Of a stretch of DNA of 64,000 bases, positions 37,375 to 46,030 are shown in pieces. A program made the translations under genes and the position numbers. Source of the DNA: Seonamhaeicola algicola (GTDB lineage: Bacteria > Bacteroidota > Bacteroidia > Flavobacteriales > Flavobacteriaceae); NCBI RefSeq assembly GCF_007997385.1, contig NZ_VOSC01000033.1, positions 310,775 to 374,774 on the forward strand, given 5' to 3'. Below the pieces are notes generated by a model. The model worked only from the letters and a program-made list of their open reading frames with translations, was not told where the DNA came from and searched no databases. Within the stretch, counting starts at the first letter, position 1; each line of letters begins with the position of its first letter.

Positions 37375-38823
37375 TTATGATAAAATATCTTTTACTACAT
37401 GACCATGTACATCGGTTAAACGGAATCGTCTTCCTTGATGTTTAAAGGTTAACCTTTCATGATCTATACCTAGTAAATGTAATAGTGTAGCTTGAAAATC
37501 GTGAATATGAACTGGGTTCTCTACAACGTTATAACTAAATTCATCTGTTTTGCCATACACCATTCCTGCTTTTACACCAGCGCCTGCCATCCACATACTA
37601 AAACACCCTGGATGGTGGTCTCTACCATAACTAGTTGCTGTTAACCTTCCTTGTGAAAAACTAGTTCTACCAAATTCTCCGCCCCAAACTACTAAGGTAT
37701 CATCTAATAAACCCCGTTGCTTTAAATCTTGAATCAACCCCGCTGTGGCTTGATCTGTATCTCTGGCCTGTCTTTTTATGCCTCCTGGTAAATTTCCGTG
37801 CTGATCCCAACCGGTATGATATAATTGAATAAACTTTACACCACGTTCTGCTAGCCTTCTTGCTTGTAAACAATTTGCGGCATATGTTCCTGGTTTGCGT
37901 GCATCTTCACCATATAATTTATAAGTATATTCTGGTTCTTCTTTTGTATTTACAGCTTCCGGAACTGAACTTTGCATTTTATAAGCCATTTCATATTGAT
38001 TGATTTTAGATTGAATTTCAGGGTCATTCCATAAACTATATTGTTGCTGGTTTAATGCTTTAATATAATCTAGAGCGCGCCTACGGTCATTATCTTGCAC
38101 ACCATGGGGATTGTTTAAATACAATACAGGATTTTTACCAGACCTAAATTGAACACCCTGATGATGTGAAGGTAAAAAGCCATTACCCCATGCCGCTGAG
38201 CTTAAGGGCTGGGAACCACCGCCTTTTGAAACTAGCACTACAAAGTTGGGCAAGTCTTTATTATCACTACCTAAACCATAGCTTAGCCATGACCCAATTG
38301 AAGGACGACCGCTTAATTGAGAACCTGTTTGTAAAAACATAACTGCAGGCTCATGATTTATGGCATCTGTATACATGGAATTAATAATACACAAATCGTC
38401 AACAACCTGCGCTGTATGCGGAAATAAATCACTTACCCAAGCACCTGATTGCCCGTACTGTTTAAAATTGAAAATTGACTGCACTAATGGAAATGTAGAT
38501 TGATCTGTAACCATACCCGAATTTCGTTGTGTACCTTTAACAGACGGTGGAATTTCTTTACCATGCCATTTGGCCAATGCTGGTTTATAGTCTAGCGTTT
38601 CTATTTGCGAGGGCGCACCACTTTGAAATAGATAAATAACCCGTTTTGCTTTGGGCATAAAATGCGGTGCTAATTTGTCATTATTTAATAGTGCATTATT
38701 GGCAAATGCCGAAGATGGTGCCAACATTGAGCTTAATGCTATAGAACCAAATCCTAAAGAAGCCTTTTTAAGAAATCCGCGTCTGGTTTCTGCAAATTGT
38801 AGTTGTTTTTTTATGTCGTCCAT
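37375..38823 (-). CDS. DUF1501 protein, Tat-exported, alkaline phosphatase/sulfatase superfamily-like
   Basis: A 482-aa protein with a twin-arginine signal (TRRGFLKKASLGFGS) and the DUF1501 core: AKRVIYLFQSGAPSQIETLDYKP, INHEPAVMFLQTGSQLSGRPS, LPNFVVLVSKGGG, GVKFIQLYHTGWDQHGN and TLVVWGGEFGRTS. DUF1501 is placed in the alkaline phosphatase/sulfatase superfamily; Asp and His residues in the GWDQH and GRDHHPG segments look like metal ligands, but there is no formylglycine motif. Such proteins are abundant in Planctomycetes, nearly always next to a DUF1549/DUF1553 gene, as here (10-base gap). No activity is established. An export-folded hydrolase working on a polysaccharide or its sulfate groups is an inference. 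Confidence 0.85.
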   Translation of the reverse strand: MDDIKKQLQFAETRRGFLKKASLGFGSIALSSMLAPSSAFANNALLNNDKLAPHFMPKAKRVIYLFQSGAPSQIETLDYKPALAKWHGKEIPPSVKGTQRNSGMVTDQSTFPLVQSIFNFKQYGQSGAWVSDLFPHTAQVVDDLCIINSMYTDAINHEPAVMFLQTGSQLSGRPSIGSWLSYGLGSDNKDLPNFVVLVSKGGGSQPLSSAAWGNGFLPSHHQGVQFRSGKNPVLYLNNPHGVQDNDRRRALDYIKALNQQQYSLWNDPEIQSKINQYEMAYKMQSSVPEAVNTKEEPEYTYKLYGEDARKPGTYAANCLQARRLAERGVKFIQLYHTGWDQHGNLPGGIKRQARDTDQATAGLIQDLKQRGLLDDTLVVWGGEFGRTSFSQGRLTATSYGRDHHPGCFSMWMAGAGVKAGMVYGKTDEFSYNVVENPVHIHDFQATLLHLLGIDHERLTFKHQGRRFRLTDVHGHVVKDILS

Positions 38824-38833
38824 GGTTTAGTTT

Positions 38834-41800
38834 TTATCTAAGTGTAAAAGCGTCGGTTGTATTTAAAATTCCATTTATAACTGTTGCCAAAGCTGCTGTT
38901 TCTGTATAATTATCGGTAGATTTTATTGGAGATGCTCCTATATTTAAATACGCTACAGCATTGGCTTTGTTGGCTTCAAATCGTTCGTATTCATTCTTAT
39001 AAAATTTAATTAGTACTTGTAATTCTCCATCTATGGGAGTTCTTCCTGTGCCCAGTTTAAATGCAGTATTGAGCTGTTTTGTTATGTTTTTTGGATATTG
39101 CTCAATTAAGTTTTCTGCCAATACGCGTCCAGCTTCAATATATTGCGGATCATTTAACAATACTAATGCTTGTAAGGGAGTACTTGTTTGTCTTCTCTTT
39201 ACTGCACAAACACCACGGTCTGCCACATCAAAAATACTCATTGTTGGTGGTGGCGAAGTGCGTTTCCAAATGGTATATAGACTTCTTCTGTATAACCCTT
39301 CTCCTGGTTTTTGCAAATACTTATAACGCCACTTTTTATTACTTAATTCGTCCCAGAGGCCTTCTGGTTGATATGGGTATACACTTGGCCCTCCTAGTTT
39401 ATCGGAAAGCAATCCACTAATTGAAAGCGCGTTGTCTCTTATCATTTCAGCTGGCAACCTAAAACTTGGACCTCGTGCCAACAATACATTATCAGAATCT
39501 ATTTCTAATAGCTTTTCGGTTGTTTTTGAGCTTTGCTTGTAGGTTTCAGACATTACAATTTGTTTATGCAATGCTTTTATATCCCATCCAGATTCCATAA
39601 AACTTACTGCTAAATAATCTAGCAATTTGGGGTGTGAAGGCAAACTACCTTGGCTACCAAAATCATCAGATGTTTCAACGATACCTTTACCAAAATGCAT
39701 TTGCCAAATTCGGTTAACAAACACTCTTGCGGTTAAAGGATTGTTTTTATCAAATAACCATTTAGATAAGCCTAGTCTGTTTTTAGGTAAGCTTTTATTA
39801 AATGGTAAAACGGCTGTGGGCACTCCAGGAAATACCTCATCAGTTGGAGCATCGTATTGCCCTCTATCTAAAACAAAAGTTGGTCTTGGTTCAGGTAAAT
39901 CGCCAAGTACCATAATTTCTGGAATACTGTCTACATGTTGTGTTAGCGCTTTTTTAAGGGTTTGTATTTTTAATTTTTCGGTATTACTTGGTTTGTGCAA
40001 GTTAGCAAAGTAAAACTCTGACAATAACGATGTGCTTTCTTCTGATGTTTTATTTGCTAATAGCGAATTAAATCTTTTTCTGTTTTCAATAAATGCAACT
40101 TCAATGGTTGATAATGCTTTATTGAAAATTTTTAAATTATCAACACCTCCACCAACAAAAGATTTCATCCCGTCACGTCTTCCAATTCTAAAACCATGAA
40201 AACCATAGGTATGGATATTGGGTTTAAAAAGTATGGATTTATACAAATTATCAATATCAACTTTTACAGATATTTCTTTACCATTTTTGAATAAGCGAAT
40301 GCCTTTTGCTTTACCAGAACCATCATAAGACACCGTTACATTAGCCCATTCCTTTTCGGTTATTGGTTCTTTTGAAGTTACCTGAATTGCATTAGATGGC
40401 CAAGAAAAGGCAATAATAAATTTTAAGTGATTCTCCTCTAAATGAAGAGAATACCCTTTATATCCATTTCGAATATCTTCACAATGGTTAAACACCATAG
40501 CATCATCATATACTTTATCTGGAAAGATGGAAAGACGCACTGAAAAAGGATCTGTATGATCAAACCACCCTATGTTTTTTGGTAGCTTAAATGCTGTAAA
40601 ATCATTTAAAAACAGTGCTTTTCCAGAAGCGCCTTCTTTTATAACAGGGTCATTAGCAGTTGCTATTCCACCATTATTTAAACCAGGTATATTATAACTG
40701 TTTTTTTCCTTTTTTAGGAATGTTTCAAAAGACCAATTTGCAACTACATGCGTTTTAATAGTTTTTGAAATGGTATTTTGAATCTTTACCTTATCAGTTT
40801 GTAGCCAGTTATTAAAGTCCGAATTTCCTTGATTAAGTATCGTCTTTAATTTGCGGGTTGATTCTCCAATTTGCTGCTCTAAAAATTTAATAACATCTTC
40901 CTGTTCTTTATTCGTTAAGAGTAAAGATGGTCCTGGTGTTTGATCTGGTCCGTATACAGCGGTGCCAATTTCATTGGTGCTATTAAAAAATGCCGCTAAT
41001 TTATAATGGTCTTTTTGACTAATAGGATCGTATTTATGGTCGTGACAACGGGCACATTCCACAGTAAGCCCCAAGAATGCTTTAGACATGGTTGCTGTTC
41101 TATCTGCCACGTATTCTGCCCTAAACTCTTCGTAAACAATACCTGCTTCAGAATTTTTCTTATGCAACCTATTAAAAGCGGTTGGTAATACGGTTTCTAC
41201 ATTGGCATTAGGTAATAAATCGCCTGCCAATTGCTTGGTTACAAACTCTTCATAAGACATGTTTTTATTGAACGCATTAATGACCCAATCTCTATACGGA
41301 CTAAAATCTCGATGTTTGTCATCAAGGTAACCATCGCTATCAGCATATCTAGCAACATCCATCCAATTTGCTGCCATTCGTTCTCCATAGGTAGAAGATG
41401 CTAACAGTTTATCAACTACATTTTCGTAGGCTTTATTTGTTGTATCATTAACAAAATATTCAATTTGTTTAATAGTTGGCGGCAAACCTGTTAAAGTAAA
41501 GTACAAACGCCTTATTAATGTTTCTTTTGTTGCTGTTTCAGATGGTTTTAAATCATGCTTTTCTAAGTTGGCTGCAACAAAATAATCAATGCTGTTTTTT
41601 GGCCAATAGTTATATGTTGTTTTAGGCAATTCATACTTTTTTGGAGCAATAAAAGACCAATGAGGTTTGTACTCTGCTCCTTGCTCAATCCATTTAATTA
41701 ACAAAACTTTTTCAGCATCTGTTAATGCTAAATTAGCTTCTGGTGGCGGCATAAGTTCAGATGCATTATCTGTTAAAATTCTATCAACAAGCGTACTTTT

Positions 41801-42073
41801 ACCAGGTTTTTGGGGCATTATTGCATGTAGTTCTGCATCACCTAAAGCTGCATAAGCATGCTCTGGAGTATCTAATCTTAACTCAGATTTTTGAGTTTTT
41901 GCGTCTGGACCATGACAAGCAAAACACTTATCAGATAATATAGGTTTTATGTGATAGTTAAAGTCTACCACATTTGGCGTGTGCTCATATGCTGGAATTA
42001 AATGCTCCGGAACTTTATACCCGCAGCTATAAGCCAACATTAAAATTAAAAAAATTAATGCATTGTTTCTCAT
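38834..42073 (-). CDS. Planctomycete-type cytochrome c (PSCyt1)-DUF1549-LamG-DUF1553 lipoprotein
   Basis: A 1079-aa lipoprotein (lipobox AYSC, Cys17). The order is: heme-binding PSCyt1 domain with CFACHG (Cys50, Cys53, His54); DUF1549/PSCyt2 (about residues 150-360, with ASSTYGERMAANWMDVARYADSDG cut into YGERMAANWMDVARYADS and CARCHDHKYDP, a second CxxCH); a coiled-coil spacer; a LamG/concanavalin-like domain (about 450-660); and DUF1553/PSD1 (about 740-1060, with NPLTARVFVNRIWQ, HFGKGIV, RSLYTIWKRT and TPLQALVLLNDP). This architecture is a hallmark of planctomycetes and is rare in Flavobacteriaceae. It is first in the operon with DUF1501 and NHL genes and divergent from a membrane-bound regulator. 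Two CxxCH motifs and LamG suggest a redox enzyme that binds a glycan. Function unknown. Confidence 0.88.
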   Translation of the reverse strand: MRNNALIFLILMLAYSCGYKVPEHLIPAYEHTPNVVDFNYHIKPILSDKCFACHGPDAKTQKSELRLDTPEHAYAALGDAELHAIMPQKPGKSTLVDRILTDNASELMPPPEANLALTDAEKVLLIKWIEQGAEYKPHWSFIAPKKYELPKTTYNYWPKNSIDYFVAANLEKHDLKPSETATKETLIRRLYFTLTGLPPTIKQIEYFVNDTTNKAYENVVDKLLASSTYGERMAANWMDVARYADSDGYLDDKHRDFSPYRDWVINAFNKNMSYEEFVTKQLAGDLLPNANVETVLPTAFNRLHKKNSEAGIVYEEFRAEYVADRTATMSKAFLGLTVECARCHDHKYDPISQKDHYKLAAFFNSTNEIGTAVYGPDQTPGPSLLLTNKEQEDVIKFLEQQIGESTRKLKTILNQGNSDFNNWLQTDKVKIQNTISKTIKTHVVANWSFETFLKKEKNSYNIPGLNNGGIATANDPVIKEGASGKALFLNDFTAFKLPKNIGWFDHTDPFSVRLSIFPDKVYDDAMVFNHCEDIRNGYKGYSLHLEENHLKFIIAFSWPSNAIQVTSKEPITEKEWANVTVSYDGSGKAKGIRLFKNGKEISVKVDIDNLYKSILFKPNIHTYGFHGFRIGRRDGMKSFVGGGVDNLKIFNKALSTIEVAFIENRKRFNSLLANKTSEESTSLLSEFYFANLHKPSNTEKLKIQTLKKALTQHVDSIPEIMVLGDLPEPRPTFVLDRGQYDAPTDEVFPGVPTAVLPFNKSLPKNRLGLSKWLFDKNNPLTARVFVNRIWQMHFGKGIVETSDDFGSQGSLPSHPKLLDYLAVSFMESGWDIKALHKQIVMSETYKQSSKTTEKLLEIDSDNVLLARGPSFRLPAEMIRDNALSISGLLSDKLGGPSVYPYQPEGLWDELSNKKWRYKYLQKPGEGLYRRSLYTIWKRTSPPPTMSIFDVADRGVCAVKRRQTSTPLQALVLLNDPQYIEAGRVLAENLIEQYPKNITKQLNTAFKLGTGRTPIDGELQVLIKFYKNEYERFEANKANAVAYLNIGASPIKSTDNYTETAALATVINGILNTTDAFTLR

Positions 42074-42095
42074 ACCTAATAAATACCTGTGTTAT

Positions 42096-42103
42096 CAAAT
42101 ATA
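42096..42103 (-). promoter_or_regulatory. Bacteroidetes -7 element for the cytochrome/DUF1501/NHL operon
   Basis: TATATTTG on the minus strand is an exact TAnnTTTG match 22 bases before the cytochrome gene. The place of the -33 element is occupied by the left arm of a 14-bp inverted repeat, so transcription should depend on what binds there. Confidence 0.55.
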
Positions 42104-42113
42104 GAAACCATTT

Positions 42114-42155
42114 TTAACAGTTAATAAGTGAATAAACTGTTTTATTAACTGTTAA
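42114..42155. promoter_or_regulatory. Perfect 14-bp inverted repeat, candidate operator between divergent promoters
   Basis: TTAACAGTTAATAA (42114-42127) and its exact reverse complement TTATTAACTGTTAA (42142-42155) are separated by 14 bases. Each arm contains the small palindrome TTAACnGTTAA, and their centres are 31 bases (three helical turns) apart. A further AACTGTT lies between them. The left arm is 11-24 bases upstream of the cytochrome -7 element; the right arm is 13-26 bases upstream of TACATTTA (42168-42175), a near-consensus -7 for the regulator gene. This symmetry fits an operator shared by both genes. Confidence 0.6.
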
Positions 42156-42192
42156 TAAATTATTTATTACATTTAAAACTTATAACAAATAC

Positions 42193-43386
42193 ATGGAGAA
42201 AATTCCTGATTATAAGAAAATAGTTAATAAAATAACTTCAAGTAAATCCTTTGGAAGATCAAGCACTTATGCTAACCTACTTAGCTACTTGGCAGATTGT
42301 ACTTTAAATAGAAATGTACCCAAAGAAACCACTATTGCTTCTGATATTTTTAGAAAAAGAGATTTTGACCCAACCCAAAGCACATTGGTTAGAGTGTATG
42401 TTTACAACCTAAGAAAAAAACTTGAAGCTTATTATAAAAACGAAGGTAAACACGACAAAAAAATTTTAAAAATACCTAAGGGAAGCTATGAGGTATTGTT
42501 GATTGACCGAAAATTTGAAACCCAAAAAAAAGAAAAAGTATTTCCATTTAAAACGGTTATAGCTTGCACTATTTTAGTGTTAATCGTTTCATTATTCTTC
42601 AATATAATAGCCTTTAATAACACTAAAAAAACATCAAAAAAAAGCTCTTCTAAATTGTGGAAAGATCTTTTACATAAAGATCAACCTTTAACGGTTGTAA
42701 TTGGAGATTTATTTCTTTACGAAGAATTAGATTCTTTGCACAAAGCCAATAGAACCACACGAAATTCTAGAGTAAATTCTTTGGAAGAATTTGAAGAATT
42801 CAAATCTTTAAATGAAACTTCTAAGGTGAGTTTTCAACCCGCTGATTACACTTTCTTAATTTACAATAGTGCGCTTTGGATAAAAGATTTGAGTCATATT
42901 TTCACAAAAAACAATAAGAATTTTGCCGTTAGAAATATGGCACGCTTTAACCCTAAGGCGCTTCAAGACGGCGATTTTATAGTTTTGGGTATGCTAAAAA
43001 CCTTTGGTTTGTTTAGGGAATATACTGAAACAACAGCGTTTCCGTACACCCCAAAACAAGATGCTATTATTTACACCGATAGTACTAATTCAAAACAGGT
43101 TTTAAAACCTTTTGGTAACCCTAATGAATACCATACAGACTATGGCATAATTATGAAAATTCCAGGACCAAACAGCAATAACATATATCTTTTTGGCGGT
43201 ATTTGGGATACTGGTGCTTCGCAAAGTTTAAAATACTTTACCGATGATACCTTACTTGAAAACTTAGAAACTAGAATGATTTCTAAATTTGGAAGTATAC
43301 CTGCGTATTACGAAGTGCTTTTTGAAGTTAAAGGTATAGACCGTATGGAGTTAACACCTACAATTCTTGAAATAAACAAAAAATAA
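42193..43386 (+). CDS. Membrane-anchored one-component transcription regulator with N-terminal DNA-binding domain
   Basis: A 397-aa protein. Residues 1-105 resemble the winged-helix-like N-terminal domain known from many Acidobacteria and Planctomycetes regulators: SSKSFGRSSTYANLLSYLAD, then KETTIASDIFRKRDFDPTQS, LVRVYVYNLRKKLEAYY and LKIPKGSYEV. A single transmembrane helix follows (about residues 119-141, VIACTILVLIVSLFFNIIAF). The C-terminal 250 residues would be extracytoplasmic and match no family I know; FILKIPGPNSNNIYLFGG-like strands suggest an alpha/beta sensor. The topology is that of CadC/ToxR. It is divergent from the cytochrome/DUF1501/NHL operon, and the shared intergenic region holds a strong inverted repeat, so it probably controls that operon and itself. 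Confidence 0.75.
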   Translation: MEKIPDYKKIVNKITSSKSFGRSSTYANLLSYLADCTLNRNVPKETTIASDIFRKRDFDPTQSTLVRVYVYNLRKKLEAYYKNEGKHDKKILKIPKGSYEVLLIDRKFETQKKEKVFPFKTVIACTILVLIVSLFFNIIAFNNTKKTSKKSSSKLWKDLLHKDQPLTVVIGDLFLYEELDSLHKANRTTRNSRVNSLEEFEEFKSLNETSKVSFQPADYTFLIYNSALWIKDLSHIFTKNNKNFAVRNMARFNPKALQDGDFIVLGMLKTFGLFREYTETTAFPYTPKQDAIIYTDSTNSKQVLKPFGNPNEYHTDYGIIMKIPGPNSNNIYLFGGIWDTGASQSLKYFTDDTLLENLETRMISKFGSIPAYYEVLFEVKGIDRMELTPTILEINKK

Positions 43387-43401
43387 CAGTTTTAATTTGT
43401 A

Positions 43402-44223
43402 CTAATTTGTTTTATTAACAAGCCTGTATGTATGAACCCAATCTACATACATAGTATTTTTGGTATCATTGATAACATTTTCCTTTTTAGCAAAACCATC
43501 CCATTTATTTGTCCATAACCCAAAATATATGTTTAGAGCTCTTGTAAATTGTCTTGGAGCTAATGATGCGCCTACATATTCACCATCTAGAAAGAAATGG
43601 CATTTTCTATCATCTTCCCAATATAAACCATAGGTATGATATGTTTCATCGGTTCTTCTCCCTTTGTTTACATTACTATTTGATAACAATTGTGTAGATG
43701 CAAAACTAGGCGCTGTTTTATTTTCACCATTTACAGCATGATGAATATTTGATTGCATAATATACGGTTTATAAGCAACACCGTGACCTACATTGGGGTT
43801 AGATGGGTTAGCATTATTTTCGCAAATATCTATTTCATTTCTATTTTCAGCATCTCCATTATTTAGCCAATAAGTATTATATGCTGAAATACTGGCTGTT
43901 TTCATGCTACACTCAGTATACATAGGATAACTAATTTGAGATTTACTCATTATACGTCCTGTTTTCATCCAACGTAATGAATCATTATTAATTTGGGCTT
44001 TAATATTTAGCTTACCATTTTTTACTGAAACTTGGCTTTTCTTCATAATATTTGGTGGTGAATAATTCCATAAAGAATATACCCATTTGTTGGTATCAAA
44101 AAATTCAAATTCATCACTTAAGGCTTCAACTTTTTCCCATTTAAATCCTTTAGGTGCATTAGGTTGCGCATTTACAAAAACTAGCATAAGCAAAAAAGCA
44201 GCTACTAATAGATTTCTTTTCAT
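43402..44223 (-). CDS. GH16 porphyranase/agarase-like endo-galactanase, secreted
   Basis: A 273-aa single-domain GH16 enzyme with signal peptide (LVFVNAQ). The catalytic motif is NEIDICEN (nucleophile Glu130, Asp132, acid/base Glu135). PPNIMKKSQVSVKNGKLNIKA, the ECSMKTASISAYNTYWL strand and the final YVDWVHTYRLV are typical of marine GH16 galactanases close to beta-porphyranases. It lacks the extra C-terminal domain of the other GH16 protein in the locus (21% or so longer core plus 100 residues there), so the two probably differ in substrate or location. It ends 15 bases from the end of the convergent regulator gene. Two phased ACTACAT boxes lie upstream. Confidence 0.88.
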   Translation of the reverse strand: MKRNLLVAAFLLMLVFVNAQPNAPKGFKWEKVEALSDEFEFFDTNKWVYSLWNYSPPNIMKKSQVSVKNGKLNIKAQINNDSLRWMKTGRIMSKSQISYPMYTECSMKTASISAYNTYWLNNGDAENRNEIDICENNANPSNPNVGHGVAYKPYIMQSNIHHAVNGENKTAPSFASTQLLSNSNVNKGRRTDETYHTYGLYWEDDRKCHFFLDGEYVGASLAPRQFTRALNIYFGLWTNKWDGFAKKENVINDTKNTMYVDWVHTYRLVNKTN

Positions 44224-44292
44224 TATTAATATTTATTATTTAAAATTATCAAGTTTGCTTTCACAAATTATACAAATATTTAAGTGTTTATT

Positions 44293-44320
44293 ACTACATA
44301 TGGTTTTTTAACTACTACAT
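44293..44320 (-). promoter_or_regulatory. ACTACAT direct repeat, 21-base spacing, upstream of the second GH16 gene
   Basis: ACTACAT occurs at 44293 and again at 44314, exactly 21 bases apart. In the direction of the GH16 gene they are ATGTAGT boxes about 70-97 bases before the start codon and just upstream of a near-consensus -7 (44280-44273). The same boxes with the same spacing occur upstream of the sulfatase-GH28 operon at 17860. Confidence 0.45.
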
Positions 44321-44374
44321 GTAAAATGCATTTAATATATTACGTTACAATTGAACAAAAGAATATATTACACA

Positions 44375-45985
44375 ATGATTATCAATACGTTAAAAACAAA
44401 AAAGCATAGTATAATATTTATTTTAACATCACTTTTTATTAACATTTTAAATGCACAAGTAATTGACAGTACTATATTTTCTTTTAAAAAATTCCCAGAA
44501 AAAGGTTTTACAATTTCTATGCAAGATCAAGGTAAAGCTAAAGCATACTTTAAAACGAAGGCGTCATACTATTTAACTCAAAAAGATACTGCTAATTATA
44601 TACATTGTATGGTTGGCTTAGCCTATATTGAGCAAGCTAGAGGCCGTTACAATAATGCTTTTGATATTATTTGGAACACCTTACCTAAAGGTAAACATAT
44701 TAATAATAAAGCACCTGTTTTAAAGTTATACAGACAATTAGGACTGCTATATGGCAACTACGGAAAAGACAGCATAGCTTTACATTATTTACAAGAAGGA
44801 TTAGACATTGCTAAAGCATACTACAGTCAACCTAAAACTAACAGCAACAAACTATCAAACAGCTATTTTAGTATTGCAAATCAGTACATAAAAATGAAAG
44901 ATTACAATATTGCATTACAATATTTAGACTCTTGTTATATTGTAAATTCTTCAAACAAAAAGCAATTTTACGTTAATGCATTATACGGATTAATACATAC
45001 TGAAAAAGGCGATTTCATAAAAGCAGAAAAGTATTTAAACGGCATAGTACCATATTTTGAAAATAATGCTTTAGGCTACCAAGCAAAAGTAAATATGTTT
45101 ATTGGTAATTTAAAACATGCTATTGGGCAACAAGACAGCGCCATGTTTTATTACCAAAAATCTCTCAAAGCTATAGATTCTTTAACAGTTCACCCAGAAA
45201 TTAAACCTGAAGTAATGGAAAAACTAGCGCTTTTATATTTTGCTAAAAACAATAAAACCGAAGCATTTAAATACATGCAAGGTGCTAAATTCATGTCAGA
45301 CAGCTTATTTAACACCCAAAGTAGGCAAAACAATGCATTATTTGAAATTAAAAATAAGTACCAAGAAGATATATATAAACAACAAGAACTTATTGCTGCA
45401 CAAAACAAACTATTAGAAACTAAAGATAAAGCTAGTTTTAGATTAAAATTACTTATTGCTGCGCTTTTAATTATAAGCTTTATTACCTTAATTACGTACA
45501 AATTAAAAACTCAAATGAAAAAATTGCAGTATGAACAATCTATTATAAACGAAAAGAATGATGCTATTTTAGAAATTAAGAATAAAGAGTTAACAGCTAA
45601 TGCATTGCAAATTATAGAAAAAGAACATTCAGTAAAAGAATTATTGGTAGCTATTAAGAATATAGACCCAAAAAAACACCAAGAACTTAGCAGTAAATAC
45701 AGAAAAAGTAATAAAAAATTGTGGGACGATTTTAACCTTCGGTTTAAGCAAATTAACAATAAATTTTATGAGAGTTTATTAAAGCTTCATCCACATTTAA
45801 CCCAAACCGATTTAAAACTTTGCGCCCTAATTAAACTGAATTTTGACAGTAAAGAAATAGCTGAAATTTTAGCCATATCTACTCATGGTGTTCATACAGC
45901 CCGCTCTAGAGTTAGAAAAAAACTAAACTTAAACAGAAAAGACAGTTTAACAAATTACATTGCCAATATTTTACCTGATAGTTAA
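44375..45985 (+). CDS. TPR-repeat membrane protein with C-terminal LuxR-type DNA-binding domain
   Basis: The chosen ATG gives 536 residues with a signal-like start (IIFILTSLFINILNAQ); a TTG eight codons upstream is also in frame but gives a worse start. TPR-like helices fill about residues 40-330 (for example SIALHYLQEGLDIAKAYY, AMFYYQKSLKAIDSL). A membrane helix follows (LLIAALLIISFITLITY), then a coiled coil, then a LuxR/GerE-like HTH at the C-terminus (TQTDLKLCALIKLNFDSKEI, ILAISTHGVHTARSRVRKKL). Thus the TPR part is outside the cytoplasm and the DNA-binding part inside. This architecture is common in Bacteroidetes; signals are unknown. It is divergent from GH16 at the PUL edge and could be part of its control. 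Confidence 0.82.
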   Translation: MIINTLKTKKHSIIFILTSLFINILNAQVIDSTIFSFKKFPEKGFTISMQDQGKAKAYFKTKASYYLTQKDTANYIHCMVGLAYIEQARGRYNNAFDIIWNTLPKGKHINNKAPVLKLYRQLGLLYGNYGKDSIALHYLQEGLDIAKAYYSQPKTNSNKLSNSYFSIANQYIKMKDYNIALQYLDSCYIVNSSNKKQFYVNALYGLIHTEKGDFIKAEKYLNGIVPYFENNALGYQAKVNMFIGNLKHAIGQQDSAMFYYQKSLKAIDSLTVHPEIKPEVMEKLALLYFAKNNKTEAFKYMQGAKFMSDSLFNTQSRQNNALFEIKNKYQEDIYKQQELIAAQNKLLETKDKASFRLKLLIAALLIISFITLITYKLKTQMKKLQYEQSIINEKNDAILEIKNKELTANALQIIEKEHSVKELLVAIKNIDPKKHQELSSKYRKSNKKLWDDFNLRFKQINNKFYESLLKLHPHLTQTDLKLCALIKLNFDSKEIAEILAISTHGVHTARSRVRKKLNLNRKDSLTNYIANILPDS

Positions 45986-46030
45986 CTATGTAATTCAAAA
46001 TATAAATAAACGTTAAAAATTATTTTGTTT

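Noticed and set aside
39033-40013. Several 97-128 aa plus-strand frames inside the cytochrome/DUF1553 gene
   Set aside because: They are antisense shadows of a long, clearly coding minus-strand gene and have no domain or start signal.
44351-44374. TTG start eight codons upstream for the TPR-LuxR gene
   Set aside because: The downstream ATG gives a normal signal-peptide start; the upstream extension adds charged residues before it without any promoter or RBS support.
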